64,000 nt of DNA, from positions 206,686-270,685 of the forward strand of contig NZ_SJNX01000004.1 in assembly GCF_004331075.1 (NCBI RefSeq), in the 5' to 3' direction. Source of the stretch: Acinetobacter brisouioides (GTDB taxonomy: Bacteria > Pseudomonadota > Gammaproteobacteria > Pseudomonadales > Moraxellaceae). Of this stretch, positions 50,132-64,000 are shown piece after piece. A model generated the notes under the pieces. That model was given only the letters and a program-made list of their open reading frames with translations. It was not told the origin of the DNA and made no database searches. Position 1 is the first letter of the stretch. Each line of letters opens with the position of its first letter. Both the position numbers and the translations under genes were made by a program.

Positions 50132-51427
50132 TTAAGCAGGCTGATAACGGTAACGTGCAGAACGTGCGTGCGCATCCAAGTTTTCTTCTTGCGCCAAAAT
50201 ATCTGCCGTTTTCGCCAGTGTTTTTACACCCTGCTCAGAACACATAATCAAACTTGAGCGTTTTTGGAAATCATAAACACCCAGCGGTGATGAGAAACGC
50301 GCTGTCCCTGAAGTTGGCAAAACGTGGTTTGGCCCTGCACAGTAATCCCCAATCGCTTCAGGCGTAAAACGTCCCATAAAGATCGCACCCGCATGACGAA
50401 TGTCTTGGCTCATGGCTTCTGCATCATCCAGACAAAGCTCCAAATGCTCAGGTGCAACCTGATTAATCAGTTCAACTGCTTCTGCGCGATCCTTGACCAA
50501 CACCAATGCACCACGGTTGGCAATTGAAGTGCGGGCAATCTCTGCTTTTGGCAACGCAGCTAAATGCTCTTCAATCGCTTCAGCCACTTCGTTTAAAAAA
50601 TCTTCATCTGGCGTAATTAAAATAGCTTGCGCAACAGTGTCATGTTCTGCCTGTGATAACACATCCATCGCGATCCATTTGGCATTGTTTTGACCTTCGG
50701 CATACACCAAAATTTCAGAAGGCCCTGCAATCATGTCAATACCAACCTGACCAAACACCGCACGTTTTGCCGCAGCAACGAAACGGTTACCCGGCCCAGT
50801 GATTTTATCGACACGAGGAATGGTTTCTGTACCGTATGCCAATGCTGCAACAGCTTGTGCACCACCAATGGTAAACACGCGATGTACCCCTGCCAAATAG
50901 GCAGCAGCCAACACTAGCGGATTCAATTCACCATTGGGTGCAGGCACTACCATAATAATTTCAGGCACACCCGCAACATGTGCAGGCACTGCATTCATCA
51001 GCACTGAAGATGGATAAGACGCCAAACCACCTGGCACATAAATCCCAACGCGGTCTAATGGGGTGACTTTCTGACCCAAAGTATTACCCAAATCGTCCAC
51101 ATAACTCCAGCCATCTTGCTTTTGTGCCTGATGGAAAGAACGAATACGATTGGCTGCCAACTCTAGCGCTTCACGCACTTCTGCGTTTAAACCCTCAAAT
51201 GCAGCTTTAAGCTGAGCTTGAGACAATTCAAGATCTGAAAATTGATGCGCTGGATGTCGATCGAACTGCTGAGTTAATTTAAGTACATGTGCATCGCCAT
51301 GTTGGCACACATCGGCAATAATCTGGTCTACAGTTTTGAGCAGTTCTGGATCATTGACTGTTTCAAAAGCCAATAAATCAGCGAAGGCTTGCTTGAAGTC
51401 CTGCGCTTGAGTCGATAAACGTCGCAT
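50132..51427 (-). CDS. hisD: Histidinol dehydrogenase
   Basis: A 431-aa Zn/NAD enzyme that converts histidinol to histidine in the last two steps of the pathway. The start [20 protein letters not shown] at 51427 fits known Acinetobacter HisD; nine extra codons upstream have no ribosome-site support. [45 protein letters not shown] and the Zn-binding VLSQAEHDT and APEHLEL are conserved. It lies downstream of hisG but after a strong terminator, so it probably has its own promoter in 51428-51627. Confidence 0.95.
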   Translation of the reverse strand: MRRLSTQAQDFKQAFADLLAFETVNDPELLKTVDQIIADVCQHGDAHVLKLTQQFDRHPAHQFSDLELSQAQLKAAFEGLNAEVREALELAANRIRSFHQAQKQDGWSYVDDLGNTLGQKVTPLDRVGIYVPGGLASYPSSVLMNAVPAHVAGVPEIIMVVPAPNGELNPLVLAAAYLAGVHRVFTIGGAQAVAALAYGTETIPRVDKITGPGNRFVAAAKRAVFGQVGIDMIAGPSEILVYAEGQNNAKWIAMDVLSQAEHDTVAQAILITPDEDFLNEVAEAIEEHLAALPKAEIARTSIANRGALVLVKDRAEAVELINQVAPEHLELCLDDAEAMSQDIRHAGAIFMGRFTPEAIGDYCAGPNHVLPTSGTARFSSPLGVYDFQKRSSLIMCSEQGVKTLAKTADILAQEENLDAHARSARYRYQPA

Positions 51428-51627
51428 CAATTTACCCACAAGGTGTTTAAACAAAAATGAGGTTTTAGTTTACCCTGTTTCAGCTGACTTGTGGATAACA
51501 TCTCGACATCTATCACAAAAGCTTGATGGAAAATTACTTTTATGAAGATAGATAAAAATAAACTGCGATAAAAATTCGTTCCATGATAAGAATCTTCAAG
51601 CTCTAAGATTCATCTTATTTTGAGCAT

Positions 51628-51657
51628 AAAAAACCCGCCAAAATTTGGCGGGTTTTT
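51628..51657 (-). terminator. Terminator of the ibaG-murA-hisG unit
   Basis: AAACCCGCCAAA and TTTGGCGGGTTT pair perfectly with T/A runs, directly downstream of the hisG stop. Confidence 0.9.
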
Positions 51658-51670
51658 CATTCACAAGCAA

Positions 51671-53635
<1,965 letters not shown>

Positions 53636-53887
53636 TTAAGCTCCAAACAAGCTAGCTTTGCGCCATTCTTCTTTTGTCATTGCGCGAATCGTCACGGCAT
53701 GCACTTCGCCACTGGCAATGTAATCATTCAATGGTGCATAAACGGCTTGTTGACGAGCAACTGGACGTTTACCTTCAAACTGATCATCGACAATACGTAG
53801 GTCAAACTTTCCCGCTTGTCCACTCACAACAACTTCCGCATGTGTAAAAGTTGCTTTCAAAATTTCAGTGAGCTGTTCACTATTCAT
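53636..53887 (-). CDS. ibaG: BolA/IbaG family protein
   Basis: An 83-aa BolA-fold protein that probably binds monothiol glutaredoxin and [2Fe-2S] clusters. FDLRIVDDQFEGKRPVARQQ and AIRAM-type C-terminal residues (TIRAMTKEEW) match IbaG (YrbA). IbaG is typically next to murA, as here. The C-terminal His of the BolA motif is present (SGEVHAVTIRAM). Confidence 0.88.
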   Translation of the reverse strand: MNSEQLTEILKATFTHAEVVVSGQAGKFDLRIVDDQFEGKRPVARQQAVYAPLNDYIASGEVHAVTIRAMTKEEWRKASLFGA

Positions 53888-53982
53888 GGTTAAAAGACCT
53901 CGTGTAAGACCTACGTTGTAAAAGCTGGTTATTTTACTATATCTGCAAAAAATTATTCATTAGGCAATCGTAAAATTGCCAT

Positions 53983-54011
53983 AAAAAAAGAGGTTTATAA
54001 AAAACCTCTTT
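53983..54011 (-). terminator. Terminator of hpf
   Basis: AAAGAGGTTT and AAACCTCTTT pair around a short loop and the minus-strand transcript ends in a T run. Confidence 0.85.
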
Positions 54012-54026
54012 CCCTTAAGTTAAAAA

Positions 54027-54365
54027 TTAAACTGGAACAATAACTTGTGGAAAAATCGTTTGCATTTTACGATGTTTTTCCAGTTGTTTTTTCATTTTCT
54101 CAGTTAATTTATGAATGGAGGTATACATATCATCAGCACACGCTTGTGCAAAAAATTCCACACCAGGTAAACGAACAATCGCTTCAGCAATATGATTAGC
54201 ACTGCCTTTACGAGAGCGTTTATCAAGTTGATGATCTCTGGAGAGTTTCACCTGCATACTATTGACCTGATCGAGATGTTTGGTCATCTGATCAAACTTG
54301 GTGCGAATGTTTTCTTCTATCGCAGGTGTAATTGTTAAATGATGTCCACGAATTGTTAATTGCAT
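54027..54365 (-). CDS. hpf: Ribosome hibernation-promoting factor HPF
   Basis: 112 aa from ATG 54365, with GAGGGA upstream. The S30AE domain is clear (MQLTIRGHHLTITPAIEENI, then a basic SRDHQLDKRSRKGSANHIAE and DDMYTSIHKLTEKMKKQLEK). It is the short HPF type, which promotes 100S ribosome dimers with RMF. It lies downstream of rpoN on the same strand, the usual proteobacterial neighbourhood. Confidence 0.93.
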   Translation of the reverse strand: MQLTIRGHHLTITPAIEENIRTKFDQMTKHLDQVNSMQVKLSRDHQLDKRSRKGSANHIAEAIVRLPGVEFFAQACADDMYTSIHKLTEKMKKQLEKHRKMQTIFPQVIVPV

Positions 54366-54525
54366 ACCACTATCCCTCATTCATGTTCAGGATAAAGATC
54401 GTCACGGCTCATGATGAATGTAATCTCAGTTTATTTGACTATCATTCGATCATCTTGAGCCACTCCAAGAAAACAGATTCATCATGTTGTCATAATGAAT
54501 CTTTAGAATTAACAAATTCACCTAC

Positions 54526-55983
54526 TCAAATCAATACTTTTCTGTCAGAAGATGACGGAATGTTGAGTGATTCACGATATTTGGCAACAGTACGACGTGC
54601 CACATCAATTCCATCTTCTTTCAATAAATTCGCAATTGCATTATCAGACAATGGCTTACGTGAGTTTTCTGCCGAAATCATTTTTTTAATCATGGCACGA
54701 ATTGCTGTTGACGAACATTCACCACCTGTCGTTGTGCCCACATGACTTGAAAAGAAATATTTCAACTCAAACAAACCACGTGGCGTCAAAATATATTTAT
54801 TGGTTGTCACTCGTGACACAGTAGACTCATGTAGCTCAACTTCCTCCGCAACATCGCGCAGTACCAATGGCTTCATGGCTTCTGGCCCCTGCTCCAAAAA
54901 TGCTTTCTGATGCCTCACAATACAACTTGCTACTTTCAGCAAAGTTTTATGACGCTCATCAATACTCTTAATAAAATTTTTGGCTTCTAGCATCTGGTTA
55001 CGCAAATACTGATTATCCGAGCTTTGATCAGCGCGGCGAATCATACTTGAGTAAAACGAGTTAATACGCAATTTAGGCATTACATCTGGATTAAGCTGAA
55101 CTTGCCAGTGATCTTGTTTTTTCATCACCACTACATCGGGAATCTGATATTCCGACTCTAGCAAATCAAAATCACTACCTGGATACGGTTTTAAAGTTTT
55201 AACCAAATTAATGGCAGCTTTTAATTGCTCTGTATTTAATCCAGTTTGTTTCATCAGTTTGTTAATGTCATTTGCAACCAGTAATGGATAATACTCAAGC
55301 ATTTTTAAAGCTTCATACCGTGAAGCTGTTGTTGATGGAAGATATTCCAACTGGATTTTCAGGCATTCTGCCAAATTTCGTGATCCGATTCCAATCGGAT
55401 CAAGGTGTTGCAAATGTTTTAAAACGACTAAAACTTCTTCATTTTCAATGATATCATCATAGCCTAATTCTTGTAATAAATGCTGTGCTGATGCTGTAAT
55501 TTCTTCAATCTCAGCATCTAAAAAGCCTTTTTCATCTAATGAGTCGATAATACAATAAGCAATCAATTGATCAATTTTAGAGAAATGCAATAAATTGACC
55601 TGATTATGCATGTGCTCTTGTAAGCTCAAATGACTGTGGCGATTATCTTCGCGCTCTTCAAATTCTGCTGCACCTAATGCTGTCGATTGATGGGTATATA
55701 CTTCGTCCCAGTCGGTATCAACAGGTAAATCATCAGGTAAATAATCGGCATTTAACTCTTGGGTTAAATCCTTATTTTCATACTCATGCTCTGCCTCATT
55801 ATTACTATCGGCATCCGCACTCGACAATTCTTCAACTTTTTCAAGTAATGGGTTACTTTCTAACTGAATTTGAATTTCTTGTTCTAATTCAAGGCTAGAA
55901 AGCTGTAAAAGTCGGATAGCCTGCTGCAATTGTGGCGTGAGCGACAATGAGTTGGCAATTTTTAATCCTACAGACAACTTCAT
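54526..55983 (-). CDS. rpoN: RNA polymerase sigma-54 factor
   Basis: 485 aa from ATG 55983 (MKLSVGLKIANSLSLTPQLQ); an in-frame start 10 codons upstream is less likely. Region I, Gln/Leu-rich, contacts activators (QQAIRLLQLSSLELEQEIQ). Region II is acidic. Region III ends with the helix-turn-helix (LRDVAEEVELHESTVSRVT) and the RpoN box ARRTVAKYRE that recognises -24. Sigma-54 directs nitrogen and other activator-dependent promoters. Confidence 0.97.
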   Translation of the reverse strand: MKLSVGLKIANSLSLTPQLQQAIRLLQLSSLELEQEIQIQLESNPLLEKVEELSSADADSNNEAEHEYENKDLTQELNADYLPDDLPVDTDWDEVYTHQSTALGAAEFEEREDNRHSHLSLQEHMHNQVNLLHFSKIDQLIAYCIIDSLDEKGFLDAEIEEITASAQHLLQELGYDDIIENEEVLVVLKHLQHLDPIGIGSRNLAECLKIQLEYLPSTTASRYEALKMLEYYPLLVANDINKLMKQTGLNTEQLKAAINLVKTLKPYPGSDFDLLESEYQIPDVVVMKKQDHWQVQLNPDVMPKLRINSFYSSMIRRADQSSDNQYLRNQMLEAKNFIKSIDERHKTLLKVASCIVRHQKAFLEQGPEAMKPLVLRDVAEEVELHESTVSRVTTNKYILTPRGLFELKYFFSSHVGTTTGGECSSTAIRAMIKKMISAENSRKPLSDNAIANLLKEDGIDVARRTVAKYRESLNIPSSSDRKVLI

Positions 55984-56258
55984 AAAGATTTCTATCCCAA
56001 GAGACCCAAGCAATTTTTATGCCGTTCTTATGGTTATAGCATATAGTTAATAAAAAACATACAAGAAAACGTAAATTATGCCTGATTCAGGGAAGATAAA
56101 TATTCACTTTTGCTGATTTAAAAATATACTTAGGGCATCGAAAATTGTACACAAAACCCCAACCATTTGAATTGATATAAAAGAGTTATCAATGCTTGAC
56201 CTTATAAATTGAAGCAAATTAATATCTTCACATTCTTAATACGCTTAGGATTTGAATT

Positions 56259-56813
56259 TTGCCGACTCAACAAAAAAAATCTTTTTATTTCAATAATATT
56301 TTACTAATAACATTACTGTCAGCACTAGCAGGCTGCACCACTCTTGGGCCACATAGTGGCTCGGTTGCCTCTCGTTCTCTACGTTTATCTTCAGGGCTGC
56401 AAAAAGCCTATACGGTATCGCCATCCAAAGCACAGCGACTATCTCCAATGATTATTGAAAGTGCAGATCAGTACCAAGTCCCACCATTACTGGTTGCTGC
56501 ACTTATTAAGCAAGAATCTAACTACAATAGTGCAGCGCGCTCAGTCACTGGAGCAGTCGGCCTTACACAAATTATTCCAAGCTATTGGCAAGAAAAATGT
56601 GTGGAGGATTTACATAGTGAAGCGACTAATATTCAATGCAGCGCTTATATTCTAAATCACTATCATGAACTGTCAGGAAGTTGGTTCAAAGCCACGGCTT
56701 ATTATAATGTTGGGCCAGCAGGCTATAAATCCAGCTTTTGGACACGGCATAAAGCCAAAAAGTATGCAAGACAAGTCAGACGATATGAAAACGACTTAAA
56801 AGCAGCTTTATAA
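56259..56813 (+). CDS. Lytic transglycosylase SLT-domain lipoprotein
   Basis: 184 aa from TTG 56259, with AGGA 9 nt upstream. A lipoprotein signal peptide ends at LAGC (Cys26). The SLT domain has the catalytic Glu86 in LIKQESNYNSAARS, with TGAVGLTQIIPSYW and YNVGPAGYK following. It cleaves peptidoglycan with 1,6-anhydro product formation in the family. It is similar to small MltC/EmtA-type enzymes, but I do not assign a symbol. It is divergent from rpoN. Confidence 0.85.
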   Translation: MPTQQKKSFYFNNILLITLLSALAGCTTLGPHSGSVASRSLRLSSGLQKAYTVSPSKAQRLSPMIIESADQYQVPPLLVAALIKQESNYNSAARSVTGAVGLTQIIPSYWQEKCVEDLHSEATNIQCSAYILNHYHELSGSWFKATAYYNVGPAGYKSSFWTRHKAKKYARQVRRYENDLKAAL

Positions 56814-56832
56814 TTTTTTCTTATTAACCCCA

Positions 56833-56856
56833 AAGCCTAATCAACAAATTAGGCTT
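56833..56856. terminator. Hairpin between the transglycosylase and ankyrin genes
   Basis: AAGCCTAAT and ATTAGGCTT pair around a 6-nt loop between two convergent genes. No long T run follows, so it is a weak terminator at best. Confidence 0.55.
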
Positions 56857-56866
56857 GGGATTAAAT

Positions 56867-57187
56867 TTATTTGATTGAGAACGACTTCAAATACGTCACT
56901 ATTGCCGTATTTCCAGCCATTTCAGCCAATTCTAACGCAGTATATTCAGCTCTGTGGTCAATTCTTGCACCTTTGCTTACTAACAATTTAACCACATCTA
57001 AATGATCATTTTCAGCCGCTGCTTGCAGAGCACTATATCCTTCTTCATCAGTTTGATTCGGATCTGAACCATCCAATAATAATTGTTCGACTTGTTCTAC
57101 ATCACCCAAAGATGACCAGTAAACAAGCTCAGGAAGGTGCAGTTCTTCATCATCTTCAGGAATTGGGGAGAATGAATTGAGTTTCAT
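56867..57187 (-). CDS. Ankyrin-repeat protein
   Basis: 106 aa. About two and a half ankyrin repeats are visible: YWSSLGDVEQVEQLLLDGSD, EEGYSALQAAAENDHLDVVK and ALELAEMAGNTAIVTYLKSF. It lacks a signal peptide and is probably a cytosolic protein-binding module; partner and function are unknown. It converges on the transglycosylase gene. Confidence 0.78.
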   Translation of the reverse strand: MKLNSFSPIPEDDEELHLPELVYWSSLGDVEQVEQLLLDGSDPNQTDEEGYSALQAAAENDHLDVVKLLVSKGARIDHRAEYTALELAEMAGNTAIVTYLKSFSIK

Positions 57188-57558
57188 AGGATATAACCGT
57201 TTCTTGTTTTGGCTCTCGAACTACAATTAAAACCTAAATTTCATGATGCATCTACATATAAATTTAATGGAAATCTAACACTCGCGTTAACAAGCCACAA
57301 AACGGGAAGCATCCTGTTGAACAACTAGTTAGGTCAATACGTAGAAATTTTTCAGAGATTGTCTTCCCAGCCTAGAATAATGAATTCCAATCGAACTCTA
57401 TAATGAGGCAAGCTCGCATATACTAAGTTATTAATTGTGAGCATAAAGTTAGAAAGGTCAGAGAACTCCTGTATTACGCCCAAACTATTCTCCGACACAA
57501 TCCAAATTAAAAGAGGAAGCCTAATCAATGTTAGTAGGCAAAAAATAAGAAGGGAGAC
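57188..57558. other. Intergenic stretch between the ankyrin gene and the rrn terminator region
   Basis: 371 bp in which I see no convincing gene or strong structure. Confidence 0.6.
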
Positions 57559-57780
57559 TTATGCCCAATAGCTTTTGTTGGTGTCGGGGAAATATGCGAC
57601 CAATAAAACAGATAATGAGTAATCTCTCCAATAGTTGATGTGAACGTTTGGACCGTAGTACGTCAATGCATCACCAACATCTCGAAAGTGACTGGCACCT
57701 GTTTTTATTTGTAAGGCTAGGAGTTGCCCTGTCAGTACACCCACCCACTTGCTTTTTAATTTTTTCAGGAATCGGCGCAT
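57559..57780 (-). CDS. Doubtful 73-aa ORF directly after the rrn terminator
   Basis: The frame starts with ATG immediately after the T run of the rrn terminator and has no ribosome site. The product would be basic (MRRFLKKLKSKWVGVLTGQL) with several aromatic residues (YYGPNVHINYWRDY). No family is recognised. Translation would need readthrough of the rrn terminator, so the ORF may be spurious or the relic of a longer gene. Confidence 0.25.
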   Translation of the reverse strand: MRRFLKKLKSKWVGVLTGQLLALQIKTGASHFRDVGDALTYYGPNVHINYWRDYSLSVLLVAYFPDTNKSYWA

Positions 57781-57784
57781 AAAA

Positions 57785-57817
57785 AAGCACCCTCAGTCGA
57801 ATGACTGAGGGTGCTTA
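57785..57817 (-). terminator. Terminator of the rrn operon
   Basis: AAGCACCCTCAGTC and GACTGAGGGTGCTT form a 14-bp stem followed by TTTTTT on the minus strand, downstream of 5S. Confidence 0.95.
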
Positions 57818-57826
57818 GAATAATGA

Positions 57827-57941
57827 GCTGGCGATGACTTACTCTCACATGGGTAACCCCACACTACCATCAGCGCTAAGAGGTTTCACTTCTGAGTTCG
57901 GGAAGGGATCAGGTGGTTCACTCTTGCTATGGTCGCCAGCA
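57827..57941 (-). rRNA. rrf: 5S ribosomal RNA
   Basis: About 115 nt. The terminal helix is GCTGGCGA against TCGCCAGC, and CCGAACTCAGAAGTGAAAC is the universal core of bacterial 5S loop C and helix III. It is the last gene of the operon before the terminator. Confidence 0.97.
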
Positions 57942-58151
57942 CAACTGTTTATGGACTTGTTCGGGTTTTATGCTCAGATCGTATGATCTTTTGCTACCGT
58001 ACTTCGTACCAAATGAGTTATTAACGGATTGGTTAACTGAGTCGTACTTTAAGTTGTTCATTTTAGCTTTTTGCTTAACTTAATCAAGCTGTTTTGCTGT
58101 TTTATGAATCGATTGATGCTTTGTATACAACTGTTTGGGTGTTGTATAGTC

Positions 58152-61036
<2,885 letters not shown>

Positions 61037-61410
61037 TATACAACCCCAAACAGTCGTCATTGCCTACAAGTAGCAACTTCAACATTACAGTTTGACGCAC
61101 TGTGAATTTAATCACTGTACAGCTTCAATCTAATTCATATACCAAAACGCTTGATTCAGTTAATTTGCTAGTTCTCATTTCAATTCTTAATCAAACTGTA
61201 ATACTTGCGCATTACTGTCAATCTTGAATTAAATGAGTTGAACAATTTATTTCAGACTCAATTTTACCAATCTGTTAATGAGTTAATGCGTCCTCGTCGG
61301 ATCACACTAATACCGTGATACTTAAATCACAGAACTTAATAAACTTGCTTTTTTCAGCTCATTCACTAAATTCTGTAATCTTTAGCTCGAATCCTAAACC
61401 TCAGAATTCG
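61037..61410 (-). other. 23S-tRNA-Ala internal spacer
   Basis: 374 bp of transcribed spacer, AT-rich, without further tRNAs or other genes. It contributes the 5' half of the 23S processing stem. Confidence 0.8.
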
Positions 61411-61486
61411 TGGTGGAGACTAACGGAGTCGAACCGTTGACCTCCTGCGTGCAAAGCAGGCGCTCTACCAACTAAGCTAAGTCCCC
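61411..61486 (-). tRNA. alaT: tRNA-Ala (TGC anticodon)
   Basis: A 76-nt cloverleaf. GGGGACT begins the acceptor stem, pairing with AGTCTCC with one wobble. The anticodon loop is CTTTGCACG with TGC, the T arm is ACGGTTCGACTCCGT and CCA is encoded. It lies in the 16S-23S spacer after tRNA-Ile. Confidence 0.97.
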
Positions 61487-61553
61487 AGCTTATCATTTCG
61501 ATGTGTATATCTAAGTTTCTGTAACCTTGATCTCTCAATCTCAGTTGTAGACT

Positions 61554-61630
<77 letters not shown>

Positions 61631-61689
61631 ATTCGATATACCAGAAGAACAACTTGTTGTGGATTCTTACCAATCAATCCGTCTTTTCG

Positions 61690-63227
<1,538 letters not shown>

Positions 63228-63853
63228 TAAAATCATTGCACTTTACTAAAAGTGCTAAATCTGGCTCATTAATCTTACTGACTAAAAATTCGCTCAAATA
63301 AACTTCGAGAAATTTCTACCAATTCAATCAATGAAATATATATTCGACTGATCAACTGATAAAAATCCACACAAGTTGTTCTTCCAATTCTCTTAATGAT
63401 CTTCTCAATGATTCGTCATCATCAAGCTAGGTCGGCTATGTTACTCTCTTTCTCAAGAAAGTCAACTGCAATGTTAATTTATTTTAAAACCCACCAATCT
63501 ACCCAAGAACTCAATTACTTTAACTAAGCCCTTGTTTCTCAACAAGTTTTTATCAACATCACCGCCGATGGATACGCATTATAGACCATAACATAACTAA
63601 CGCAACCCTTTTTCAACCTAAACAATATCGTCTGTGCTTTTTTTATACTTATAATTTGTCAAGTTATTGTTATTTATGTGTTTTTATTTTTAAATAAAAA
63701 CGCTCTTTTTTATAAGATAGCTATTATCTTTTTATATCTCAGAATTTAACTAAAATCCCAAAAACATAATAATGATTTTCTTAACACCCCCAAAAGGGAT
63801 TTATTCAATCAATAATTACATACAACCCACTCAACATAGCTGCAAGCTAAAAA
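63228..63853 (-). promoter_or_regulatory. rrn leader and upstream region
   Basis: About 345 nt of transcribed leader between the main promoter (63571-63605) and 16S, followed upstream by AT-rich DNA that could act as UP element and Fis-binding region. A second promoter-like pair (TTGACT, 16 bp, TAACAT at about 63435-63465) lies in the leader. TTGACA at 63662-63657 lacks a properly spaced -10. No gene is visible. Confidence 0.6.
63571..63605 (-). promoter_or_regulatory. Main rrn promoter
   Basis: On the minus strand -35 TTGCGT (63605-63600), a 16-bp spacer and a perfect -10 TATAAT (63583-63578) followed by a GCG-rich discriminator. That spacer length and discriminator are typical of stringently controlled rRNA promoters. 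Confidence 0.82.
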
Positions 63854-64000
63854 TAGCGAATAGCGAATAGCGAATAGCGAATAGCGAATAGCGAATAGCG
63901 AATAGCGAATAGCGAATAGCGAATAGCGAATAGCGAATAGCGAATAGCGAATAGCGAATAGCGAATAGCGAATAGCGAATAGCGAATAGCGAATAGCGAA
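63854..64000. repeat. Heptanucleotide tandem repeat (TAGCGAA)21, running off the window
   Basis: Exactly 21 perfect copies (147 bp) of TAGCGAA up to the last base, so the array probably continues. It is non-coding here and about 250 bp upstream of the rrn promoter. Confidence 0.97.

Noticed and set aside
51490..51498. Perfect DnaA box (TTATCCACA on the minus strand) upstream of hisD
   Set aside because: A single 9-mer is expected by chance about once in two windows of this size, and there is no cluster, dnaA or AT-rich unwinding element.
57561..57638. Plus-strand 25-codon frame with a good GAAGGGAG ribosome site
   Set aside because: It is too short, matches no known product and overlaps another doubtful frame.
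63657..63662. TTGACA as a second strong rrn promoter
   Set aside because: No -10 element occurs at 15-19 bp from it; TATAAG and TATAAA follow too closely. It may belong to the upstream AT-rich element.
63854..64000. Heptamer array as a CRISPR or iteron origin
   Set aside because: There are no spacers, the unit is only 7 bp, and no replication gene is adjacent in the window.

Overview
The window is a chromosomal segment of an Acinetobacter species (Gammaproteobacteria, Moraxellaceae); I cannot name the species. The evidence is the AT-rich composition, the protein sequences (1397-aa RpoC starting at TTG, short-form HisG, RpoB of 1361 aa), one uninterrupted str-rif cluster (rpsL-rpsG-fusA-tuf-tRNA-Trp-secE-nusG-rplKAJL-rpoBC), and an rrn operon of order 16S-tRNA-Ile-tRNA-Ala-23S-5S. 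Nearly everything is core genome. I see no CRISPR array, intact insertion sequence, prophage or integron.

Layout. 1-9.7 kb: tail of an outer-membrane protein gene, two cation diffusion facilitators, htpG, a DUF1311 protein, ompW, a glycine-zipper lipoprotein, an amino-acid permease and cysK. 9.8-10.6 kb: an AT-rich membrane-protein gene broken by an in-frame TAG. 10.7-27.7 kb: the transcription/translation cluster, all on the minus strand, with structured spacers where ribosomal-protein autoregulation is expected. 27.8-35.5 kb: EcsC-like protein, fabB, hemJ, an Lrp-type regulator with a divergent BenE transporter, a HAD phosphatase, thiD and a NERD protein. 35.6-39.4 kb: sugE (guanidinium exporter) behind a guanidine-II-type riboswitch, then copB, copA and a small Met/His/Cys-rich protein, a periplasmic copper-handling cluster. 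39.5-48.8 kb: rpe, DUF2218, fghA, a membrane C13-type peptidase, rsmJ-uppP, tsaB, gamma-carbonic anhydrase, two NUDIX genes and pabB. 49-56 kb: hisC, hisD, hisG, murA, ibaG/bolA, hpf and rpoN. 56.2-57.2 kb: a lytic transglycosylase lipoprotein and an ankyrin protein. 57.8-63.6 kb: the rRNA operon on the minus strand with its terminator and promoter. The window ends inside a (TAGCGAA)n array.

How the genes work together. The str-rif cluster and the rrn operon together supply translation factors, RNA polymerase and ribosomes, and are read in the same direction. copA/copB and the small Met/His/Cys protein should act together on periplasmic Cu(I). ibaG-murA-hisG form a tight unit ending in a strong terminator, with hisD and hisC following on the same strand. 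hpf lies downstream of rpoN, as in many Proteobacteria.

The most interesting signals are not new gene systems but DNA and RNA structure: the amber-broken gene; the riboswitch abutting the copB terminator; a terminator-like hairpin at the predicted +1 of the rpsL transcript; interlocked complementary octamers in the rpsG-fusA spacer; 34-bp phased repeats plus a heptamer array upstream of ompW; a heptamer array upstream of rrn; a 110-bp imperfect palindrome between pabB and hisC; and in-frame 36-aa Met/His repeats in CopA. No convincing undescribed multi-gene system is present.
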